In this document: in pieces, positions 22,382-29,532 of the stretch | Layout: every line of letters starts with the position of its first letter | How positions within the stretch are numbered: the first letter of the stretch is position 1 | From: Purshia tridentata | Taxonomy: Eukaryota > Streptophyta > Magnoliopsida > Rosales > Rosaceae | Direction of reading: 5' to 3' | Length of the DNA stretch: 29,532 bases | Assembly (NCBI GenBank): GCA_003254885.1 | Contig: QANT01002772.1 | Location: forward strand, 1-29,532 | Position numbers and translations under genes: made by a program | Notes under the pieces: generated by a model | What the model was told of the DNA's origin: nothing | The model's database searches: none | Seen by the model: only the letters and a program-made list of their open reading frames with translations

Positions 22382-24638
22382 ATGGGGGTGAACGCAGTGT
22401 CGGCGGCGACGATCTTGGCATTGGGTTTGCTGAGTTTGCAGGTCTTAGGAGCTGTGGATATTGGTCAAGTCAGGAAGTTGGCTGCTGAACACAATGTGAC
22501 ATGTATCTTAGTGTTTGGAGATTCTAGTGTGGATCCTGGCAATAACAATGTTCTGCTGACAACCATGAAGAGCAATTTCCTCCCTTATGGGAAGGACTTC
22601 TTTAATGGCCGCCCAACAGGAAGGTTCACTGATGGAAGACTTGCCACTGACTTCATTGGTAATAAACTATATATATGCATATGCATGATACATATATAAC
22701 ATCCTTCTATGCTCATATCATGTTTTTTTTTTTTTGGCCAAGATGCTCATATCAAGTTTAAGTTCTAAAATACGTTCTTTCCAAACCCCCAAAAAACTTG
22801 GGGCTTTGTTTGGATTAAGATATTTCATGGGGTTCAAACACATATGTTTGAGTTTAATTTACAGAATTGATTTGAATTTGGCCAAAATTTAAGATGAATT
22901 TGAAAATGTTAAATCCATGGATTTCAAATCACATTTGAAATTAGGTATTTAAATCTCACCACCCCTCTCACCTTCAACCACCACGGCAGGCCACCTTAGA
23001 CTATCTATGGCGACCACACCTCCGGCCACCACCGCTTTCCAACCACCACACCCAGCTGATCTCCTCCTTGCTCCATGTTTCATAACTACAAATTAAGTGT
23101 GGTTGCTAGCTAAGATTCGAATCTCCAATCTTATATACACACTTAAATAAACTCTCAACCAACTAAGCTAAATATGTTTTTGTGTTTAATTAATTAATTT
23201 TAATATTTATCCAATATTGCTAAATATATGAAAAGAATATATATTATTCGTAATGCAAATCAAATAAAAGAATTTTAAATACAAAGATTTCAAATGGATA
23301 GATTTGAAATCAAATCCAAATCCAAACAGCCCTTAATCTTAAAATCCAATTAAAATGACTTAATTTCAAACATAATCAAAATATCAGCATAAAAAGAGAT
23401 GGATTGAGGGTTTGAGATTTAGAGTTCGGACTCTAATTTGTCCCTTTCTGTTAATTACCATATATGCAGCGGATGCAATTGGCTATAAAAAGGAAATCCC
23501 AGCATTTCTTGACCCCAATTTGAAGTTGGCAGATCTGCCACATGGTGTAAGTTTTGCATCAGCTGCTTCAGGTTATGATGACCTCACCGCAAATTTTTCG
23601 GTAAATTTGATCTTTAAGCTGCTTCTTCTCAATAAGCTACTTAATTAAAATCAGCAAGTCAATTACAACCAGCAAAAGGTTCATAAATACATAAACTAAT
23701 GCAATTCAATTTTCTTTTTTTTCTTCTCCTTAAAATATAAAACAGAATGTATTACCTCTTTCGAGACAGCTCAAGTATTTCATGCATTACAAATTGCAAC
23801 TGAGAAAATTGGTGGGTCAGAAGAAGGCTGAAGATACAGTTAAAAATGCCATATTCATCATGAGTATGGGCACGAATGACTTCATCCAAAACTACTACTT
23901 GGACCCAACTCGCCCCAAGCAATTCACTGTGGACGAGTACCAAAATTACTTGGTCTCTTGCATGGCTCATTCCATTGAGGTGTTCTCTCCAATCGCTGAT
24001 CCATCTCTTTCACATTTTCGAGCTTGAAACATTTCTTTCGTTTTTTTGCTTCCAGTTACATTGAAATGAGAACTGACTTCTTAACGATTTCTGATTGCTA
24101 TTTATTTGGCTGCAGGAAATGCATAGGTTAGGTGGCACAAGATTGGTTCTTGTTGGGGTCCCAGCGTTGGGGTGCATGCCACTTGTCAAAACACTAATGG
24201 ACGTGAATGCATGTGTGGAAAATTACAACAAAATTGCATTCTCATTCAATTCCAAGATACAAAAGAAATTGGCAGCCATAGCCACAACAACTGGAATGAA
24301 AACTGGCTTCGTTGATGCGTACGGTATTATGGAAAATGCAGCGAAGAAGCCAAAGTTGTATGGTTAGTATAAAATATTTCTGTGCTTTTTATAAGATCAA
24401 ATTTTCAGTTTTCACAGAGCAAAGTAATTAAAAGGGCTTGGGTGCAGGTTTGGCTGAAACTTCAAAAGGGTGTTGCGGGACCGGAACCATAGAATTTGGA
24501 GATTCATGCAGGGACTTGGACACATGCACTGACCCAGCAAAATACATATTCTGGGATGCTGTTCATCCGACGGAGAAAATGTATAAAATTATTGCAGATG
24601 AGGCCATCCAAACTCTTGCTCTGAAAGTCTTGGTCTAA
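22382..24638 (+). CDS. GDSL esterase/lipase, secreted
   Basis: An SGNH-fold serine hydrolase of the large plant family that acts on acyl esters of lipids or cell-wall polymers; the true substrate is unknown. Five exons, all GT-AG: 22382-22658, 23470-23600, 23746-23979, 24116-24362, 24448-24638. They total 1080 nt (359 aa), the usual length and exon number for plant GDSL enzymes. Residues 1-24 are a signal peptide (hydrophobic core ATILALGLLSLQVLG). Block I is FGDSSVDPGNNN with nucleophile Ser48. Gly and Asn of the oxyanion hole lie in GRFTDG and GTND (178-181). The last block is FWDAVHPTE with Asp333 and His336. Paired Cys occur in the C-terminal half. Intron 1 is long (811 bp) and carries a MITE-like insertion. 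All catalytic residues are present. Confidence 0.94.
22709..22754. repeat. 22-bp T-tract insertion with 12-bp target duplication
   Basis: ATGCTCATATCA occurs exactly at 22709-22720 and 22743-22754. Between them is TG, a T13 run and GGCCAAG. This looks like a tiny retroposed 3' end (poly(A) on the minus strand) in intron 1 of the GDSL gene. Confidence 0.55.
22801..23332. mobile_element. Harbinger-like MITE in GDSL intron 1
   Basis: The left end is GGGCTTTGTTTGGATTAAGA. The reverse complement of the right end is GGGCTGTTTGGATTTGGATT. The ends match after a 2-nt gap. Flanks are TTG and TTA, close to the TWA target but not identical. The middle (22970-23090) is CCACC-rich. A tRNA-like stretch on the minus strand (about 23111-23172; TAGCTTAGTTGGTTGAGAG, then AGATTCGAATCT) suggests a nested SINE piece. 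No coding capacity is seen. Confidence 0.55.
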
Positions 24639-25116
24639 TTAGTAATTAGGATTTTGGCTGGGTGTACACCTAGCTATAATAATATTCATTTTAGTGGTCT
24701 GTCTCATATAGGTATTCGTATCAAGTAATTTCCAACACCAGCTTATTATAACTTTGTATCAATTTCGAATAATATTATTATGTGCAAGTCTTTTTTTTTT
24801 TTTTTGGGGTGAACTGGGGGGGACCATCAGGCCCACGCAACGAAACAAAAACAAGCGCAGATTAAAGATAGGAGAAAGTTCAAGTATGGAAAAACATTGC
24901 ATTTAATTTTGCAACATGCGCTGCACTTGGGTTATTATTATTTTATTTTTATTTATTTTTTACAATCGACTACACTGCATGCATTACTTAAGAAGAAGCA
25001 AGTACATCATCAACTAAAGTTTCAACCAAGCGGCTAGGAGCGTAGGACTATCATCCACCATACCAATTTGATATGAACAAGAGAAAGCAAACCTAGCTGC
25101 TTTAAAATCTTGAATT
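24639..25116. other. Convergent 3' region between the two GDSL genes
   Basis: Shared 3' flanks of the two tail-to-tail GDSL genes. At 24791-24805 is a T15 run followed by GGGGTGAACTGGGGGGG, which may be the poly(A) end of a decayed retroposon on the minus strand. No gene is seen. Confidence 0.4.
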
Positions 25117-25739
25117 TTAGCCCTTGGTGATACTCTCAATAACGGGGATATTTGCTTCAAGAATGTTGTAGTATGCCTTTTGGGTAGGGTGCACTGCATC
25201 CCAAAACAGATACTTATTTGAATCAGCGCATAAAAATGAAGCTGGGTTACACAAAATTGCAAATTCAAGGTATCCAGTCCCACAACAGCCCCTATCAACG
25301 ACATCAAAACCTGCAAAATGACCATAACATAACATGCCACCAATTGGTTGTCATGCCTATTGCCCTAATTAACTCTATATATAAAAAAAGACAAGAAAAA
25401 AAAAGGAACGTAAAATTCTACATTACTAAAATAAATACGACCCATTTGTATAAGTGAGTCTCTTTATATATATAATTAAAAAAAAAAAAGAAGAGAAATA
25501 TATGATTATGGACTTACCAAATTTTTCATGGCCTTGGGTGATCATGTTCATCAAAGGATTGAAAATATCGACGTAACGAATCCTAGCACCACTATGTGCT
25601 AAGCTAGTTTGAATGGAGTTCAAATAGTTTTGAAGCATAAGATTGTATTGTGTTGAAATCAAGGTATAATTTGCGATACAATTACCCCGTTGAAAAAGAG
25701 TGTTGTTGGAATGGAAGGTGATGACCAACGGCAAGCAGC
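25117..25739 (-). pseudogene. GDSL esterase/lipase paralog, last two exons only
   Basis: The penultimate exon piece 25739-25518 starts inside the block GCLPLVITFHSN and runs to HEKFG. The last exon 25310-25117 encodes FDVVDRGCCGTGYLEF...FWDAVHPTQKAYYNI and ends in TAA. The splice pair (G|GTAAGT, CAG|GT) and phase match introns of the plus-strand GDSL gene. The Asp and His of the triad (DAVH) are present. Exons 1-3 with the nucleophile Ser, and the start of exon 4, are absent up to the window edge. The break coincides with the terminus of the CACTA-type element. It is either a truncated pseudogene or a gene split by the insertion with its 5' part beyond the window. Confidence 0.8.
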
Positions 25740-25757
25740 CACTACTACAAAATACCC

Positions 25758-25790
25758 CATTAGATATCAGTCGTGGACTGATATCTAATG
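25758..25790. repeat. Perfect 33-nt palindrome in the left subterminal region
   Basis: The arms CATTAGATATCAGTC and GACTGATATCTAATG are exact reverse complements around GTG. A second pair, AGATATCAGT and ACTGATATCT with a 6-nt spacer, is at 25839-25864. Confidence 0.9.
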
Positions 25791-26399
25791 AGTTAAAAAT
25801 CCGATATACCCAGGGGCGATATCTAATGTACTCCCTTCAGATATCAGTTGTCTGACTGATATCTAAATAATTTTACATACCTTTTATTTTTTCAAATCTG
25901 ATATCCTAAAGATAGAATAGATATCAGATTTTTATCGTTAACGATATCTATAATATTCGAGTATGATAATTCTGGTTTTTTAGACAACATATTTGACACT
26001 AATACTGACATATAACCATGTATTAATATCAGGATTGAGGTGAAATATGATATATAACCTATGTATAAATATCAAGTTTGAGGTAGAATATGATATATAT
26101 TTAAGTATATATATATCAGGATTGAGGTCGAATAAGATATATAACCTAGGTATAAATATCATATTTGTGACATAATCTGATATATAAGCAAGTTATCAAT
26201 ATCAGGTCTGATACAGAATCTGATATATACCCAATATATAAATATGAGGTCTGATATGTAATCTGATATCTATACATTGTTTATATATCAAGTAACATAA
26301 AATTCGATATCAAACGTTATAACAATATCAATTTTTAGACTTAAACTGATATCGTTTATTATTGTGGTTTCATTAAATGAAATTCGAATGTATGTTATG

Positions 26400-27270
26400 T
26401 ATCAGTTTTTTTTCACCTAAAAAGGATTTCATTAATCTAACATAAGTTTATGCCTGTAAATTGAAATAGCTAGAAATTTGTGCAGCCATAAAATCTTCCA
26501 TTCCCATTCCATATATTTCAATCACCAATAACAATATTCAAAGCTGCCAACAAAAGTTTACAGTACAATATCCAACAAAAGAACATATTTTTTGTTTTGT
26601 AGCNATATTTTTGGTTTTGTAGCTGTCTAAACATAACCAAAAGCCTAATAACTAAGGCAATATTGCCTAAACATGCTTGTGAAGACCTTTACAAAACCAA
26701 AACAAGTTGTAATGTACCAAAAGCTGCCCACATGTACAAAATATTGGCATTGCAGTACCTAGGCAATATAATCTGCAAATCAGCACTGTCTCAAGCTAGT
26801 TCCAACTTTTTCCATTCTTTAAAAAATATTGGCATGGCAGCATGTATTCTAATTAAAAGCACCAAATCTTCAATCTTCTTCCATGCTTTGCAAAATATGA
26901 GCATGCATGACAGCAAATTCTATCCACAAAAAGGCAAAACGTACACCATCTACCAACTTGTCGGTCTAAAGATAATTGAAGTTCACAAAATCTCTCATTC
27001 CATTTGCACTTGATCTTTGTGTGTATTCGCTTCGCTTGATCTTTGGATTGGACCACTGAAAACAACAAAGGAACATATGTTCTCAAATTTAATCACAAAT
27101 TCATTTATCTCACAAGTTCTATATACTTCTATATACTAACTACGTACATGCCATATTCATCTCAGTTTTCAATTAAACATGCATAAAGAATAAATAAGGC
27201 TGCCCTTTTACTCAAGTTGCAGTTTGGACTAACTAGTAACCTAAACTTAGCAAGTTGTGATAGAGCTTAC
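26400..27270. other. Interior of the CACTA-type element, left part
   Basis: Mostly non-coding. Three loose copies of AAAATATTGGCATGGCAG-like text occur near 26738, 26825 and 26894. A minus-strand acceptor-like TTTTCAG (27059-27065) could begin a terminal exon of the chimeric unit. A near-duplicate AATATTTTTGGTTTTGTAGC word flanks the N at 26604. ORFs here have no recognised family. Confidence 0.35.
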
Positions 27271-28183
27271 CTCATTTTTGTGCTCTGCAAAAAGCATGCG
27301 CAAGTCACCCATATATGAGAGGCTACATATTTTGGCATACAGATCTTCCTGCATTAAATGTAATATGTTATAAAAAAGTTTAGAAATTCTAAAATGATTG
27401 AGCAGTGACAAAGAATCAGACCTCAGTGAACTTGGGTGGCAAAAGAAGCAGAGCAGCGGACATCACAGCCCTCAAATTAACTGAGTTCACATTTGCAATA
27501 TCCAAGTTATCCAAAAGTATATACGAACCCGTACAAATCCCATGAGGTTCAAAGATAATATATCATAGCATGTACTAGACGAGACTACCCAAGTATTGAT
27601 TTTCAGGAGCATGAAATTATTATAACACATATAAGATCACATATTCAGTTTCCGTTAGTTTTGGGCAAGTGGTGTGTGCTACAAAATATTTCAATAGGGT
27701 AATATTTATTATATCAGTTTACCAAAGCCTTTTTTTCCAAGAACTATGCCAATGAGAATCTGATTGAAAGGTCTGATACTTTGATCATCCTCGTGCAATG
27801 CAAAGTGTGTGCTAGAAGAAAGTATACAATAATATAAATAAATAGGGAATTAATTAAAATAAAAATAAAAGGGATCAAATATGAAACTAATGATTAATCT
27901 TCTAGATATACAAACACATACACACACACACACACAAAAATAGATAAAGGACAAATGATGAGATTAGATGAAGAAGACATACTGGCTTTTGTAATCTCTC
28001 TCCCAATTTAGTATGTCCTGAACCAAGTTGTGCATGCAAACAACCCCATAATAGTACATCTATCAAAATTACTCCAGTGTGATGAACATGGAAAATGAAG
28101 AGAGAGAGAGAGGGCAATATCAGTCTTGCTCCACCAAGAAGCACTATCAATGAGGAATACTGATCATTGTTCAACTTCAGATT
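27271..28183 (-). pseudogene. Captured fragment of TAM41 (mitochondrial phosphatidate cytidylyltransferase)
   Basis: Three exon-like blocks in gene order. Block A, 28183-27983, has NLKLNNDQYSS, LLGGARLI, then YGVVCMHNLVQDILNWER and LQKP. Block B, about 27520-27422, has LLDNLDIANVNSVNLRA and MSAALLLLPPKFTE. Block C, 27348-27271, has EDLYAKICSLSYMGDLRM. These match the conserved core of TAM41, which makes CDP-diacylglycerol for cardiolipin. Donors GTATGT and GTAAGC and a TGCAG acceptor survive, so this is a genomic copy and not a retrocopy. Damage: in block A a GA tract and lost text replace the part after GGARLI; about five residues are missing between NWER and LQKP with a frameshift; block B has a 2-nt shift and no clear acceptor. 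The N and C termini are absent, so no enzyme is expected. Confidence 0.85.
27919..27936. repeat. (CA)n microsatellite
   Basis: A short perfect CA run inside the captured TAM41 intron. Confidence 0.8.
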
Positions 28184-28344
28184 CTAGTTTTATGGCACAA
28201 AAACAAGTAAACACCATGAGAAATTCTTGAGACATCCAAAAGAGAAATATGGAATATTAAAATATGAAGGTTGAAATGGAAACAACATTTAAAAGGTGTA
28301 TTATCTTGTACAAGATAGATATGTATGCAACCATGGATTCTCAC

Positions 28345-28459
28345 CTGAGCTTTTTGATAACATTTGCTAGTGTCATCAAGCTAAGGTTAATATGGCAACC
28401 CTCCCAAAGAATAGCAACATCTGCATGTGTCTTTCACTTCCAGCCAGATCTACAAAGTT
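28345..28459 (-). pseudogene. Captured exon of a kinesin-7 motor domain
   Basis: On the minus strand an acceptor TTCTACAG precedes NFVDLAGSER, the switch II motif of kinesin motors. After a frameshift the text continues with AD, then WEGCHINLSLMTLANVIKKL, the kinesin-7-type continuation (usually REGCHINLSLMTLTTVIRKL). The exon ends at a good donor (CAG|GTGAGA). The residues normally found between SER and HAD are missing, which breaks the frame. Only this one exon of the motor is seen, so no motor activity is possible. It lies directly upstream of the TAM41 fragment in the same orientation. Confidence 0.82.
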
Positions 28460-28707
28460 CTGTAGAATATTNTAAGCCAAACAATGGAGGAAACATATAC
28501 CCTAAAAGAAAATAAAAAATGAGAGTACATAATCATAATCCACGTACCAGAATACAAATCAGAAAAGTCTCGACCATGCCCAATGATTAAATCTAGCAAA
28601 ATCGTATTGCCCTAACAGATCAAAACGCACCCCACGGATACAGCAATTCAATCGCAAATTAACCCTAGATCAAGCACAAACAAATTGAAACCCAAATAAA
28701 AAATTAC

Positions 28708-28851
28708 CTTCTTAGATTGGCAATGGGTGACTGGTTGAAAGTCGGGACAGATGATGGGTGAGAAAGAGGGAGGATGGTGGTGAGACAGAGAGATGGAAGT
28801 GATGACGACGACGGCGGCGTGAGACGGAGAGAGGGAGGCAACGGCGAAGGC

Positions 28852-28888
<37 letters not shown>

Positions 28889-28960
28889 GGCGGCGACACA
28901 GATCTAGAGAGAGTTGGAGCCTGAGGGTGTGCGATGAGGGTGCCTGGGTAAGGTGAGTCT
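28708..28960 (-). other. Leader-like exon candidate of the chimeric unit
   Basis: A block with GC-rich stretches and a 33-nt (GA)n run (28854-28886; CT on the minus strand), ending in a donor AAG|GTAATT at 28708/28707. Its composition and position, at the right end of the element and upstream of the kinesin and TAM41 pieces, are like a plant 5' UTR exon. The coding ORFs across it are low-complexity. The start is a guess. Confidence 0.4.
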
Positions 28961-29431
28961 TGAGGCGTGAGGGTCTGAGGGTTAGTGCCTGAGCATTGTC
29001 AAGGTTAGTGTTTCATTGGCCGAGCCAAAAAAAAAATTTAGTGGAGGGAATTTGACCCGCCCTTTTACTTAAGCCAACTTATGTAGTTAACATATCAGTT
29101 CACATTTTAGAATGATATGTTAACAAAAAATAAGAAAAAGCAAAAACTTTTTATATCAGGTGTGTTTAGGTGAGTAAGGGTGGGACGCTAAAAAAATTAT
29201 GAGGGGAGAAAAATTTCAACTTATGATATCAGTTGGTTGTGTAGGCTGATGTGTTTACAAAAATTATAGAAAAAATAAAAACATTATATATCAGGTAAAA
29301 AATATTGGTGATTTCTTATTAGGGTTTAAATATCAGCAAAACAATTGACTGATATTATAACTTTTACAATATCAGTCGATTTTAAATCTGATATAAAAGG
29401 GGTGATATCTATCAACATTTTTGTTGTAGTG
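28961..29431. repeat. Right subterminal region of the CACTA-type element
   Basis: Contains at least eight ATATCAG or CTGATAT words (for example near 29093, 29155, 29226, 29287, 29330, 29349, 29371 and 29388), including inverted pairs such as ATATCAG...CTGATAT at about 29329-29356 and 29370-29394. Confidence 0.75.
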
Positions 29432-29532
29432 CGTGCATCTTACCACTGTGGCTCCGAATGTCCCATGTATGAGCCAACACCCGTCCGTCTCTTAGCTCCA
29501 AATATTTTAAATATTGTTCTTTCCACTTTTCC
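29432..29532. other. Right flank of the CACTA-type element, unassigned
   Basis: 101 bp beyond the element. On the minus strand one frame reads FGAKRRTGVGSYMG. This loosely resembles the GDSL exon 4 start (LGARRxGVxSxPPxG), but with gaps, and two other frames are also open. It is too short and too degraded to assign. Confidence 0.25.

Larger units (their letters stand above)
25740..29431. mobile_element. CACTA-type (CMC/EnSpm) element carrying captured gene pieces, 3.7 kb
   Basis: The left terminus is CACTACTACAAAAT and the reverse complement of the right terminus is CACTACAACAAAAAT. These are inverted repeats with the CACTA start that names the superfamily. The first about 620 bp and last about 350 bp are crowded with ATATCAG and CTGATAT words in both orientations, as expected of subterminal transposase-binding repeats. 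No transposase frame is seen, so it is non-autonomous. The inside holds a GC/GA-rich leader-like block, a kinesin exon and TAM41 exons, all on the minus strand. The 3-bp flanks differ (AGC left, CGT right), so no target duplication is seen. Confidence 0.78.

Noticed and set aside
26663..27013. 116-aa plus-strand ORF
   Set aside because: It has no family match and its repeated FFHALQNM-like text comes from a short DNA repeat.
25740..29431. Autonomous transposase
   Set aside because: No frame shows a CACTA transposase domain; the interior is host-derived or non-coding.

Overview
This looks like nuclear DNA of a flowering plant, most likely a eudicot and perhaps Rosaceae (an inference). The reasons are AT-rich DNA with GT-AG introns, plant-only gene families, many short transposons and (GA)n tracts, and two single N bases (26604, 28472) typical of a draft assembly.

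Layout. (1) At 1-295, minus, is the 5' end of a membrane-anchored TPR-type protein. (2) At 430-2139 are GA-rich minisatellites, a 160-bp tandem duplication and an inverted-repeat element. (3) At 2140-5306, minus, is a complete seven-exon receptor-like cytoplasmic kinase of the RBK type (489 aa). Its first intron is mostly a tandem repeat, and its leader carries an AUG-UAG start-stop uORF. (4) At 5.6-13.8 kb there is no supportable gene. The stretch holds microsatellites, hairpins, a short MITE and an 830-bp PIF/Harbinger-type MITE with a TAA target duplication. (5) At 14002-19392, minus, is a complete 15-exon SNI1 gene (476 aa; SMC5/6 and immunity repressor). A tRNA-Glu(CTC) gene lies 173 bp upstream of its start codon. 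(6) At 20476-21531 is a 1056-bp Mutator-like element with TTTCG-rich ends and a perfect 9-bp target duplication, sitting inside an older tandem duplication. (7) At 22382-24638, plus, is a complete five-exon GDSL esterase/lipase (359 aa). (8) At 25117-25739, minus, are the last two exons of a second GDSL gene, tail-to-tail with the first. (9) At 25740-29431 is a 3.7-kb CACTA-type element whose edge coincides with the break in the second GDSL gene.

The most notable object is the CACTA-type element. Its ends are packed with ATATCAG/CTGATAT motifs, some in perfect palindromes. Between them, all on the minus strand, lie decayed but intron-bearing pieces of two unrelated host genes: one kinesin-7 motor exon (28345-28459) and three exons of the mitochondrial CDP-DAG synthase TAM41 (27271-28183). 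A GC/GA-rich leader-like exon precedes them. Their order and shared orientation suggest a chimeric transcription unit in a gene-capturing (Pack-CACTA-like) element.

The intact genes are ordinary host genes, and I see no functional cluster. All exon joins were read by eye from splice consensus, reading-frame closure and family conservation. Both seven-exon RBK and fifteen-exon SNI1 sum to exact multiples of three.
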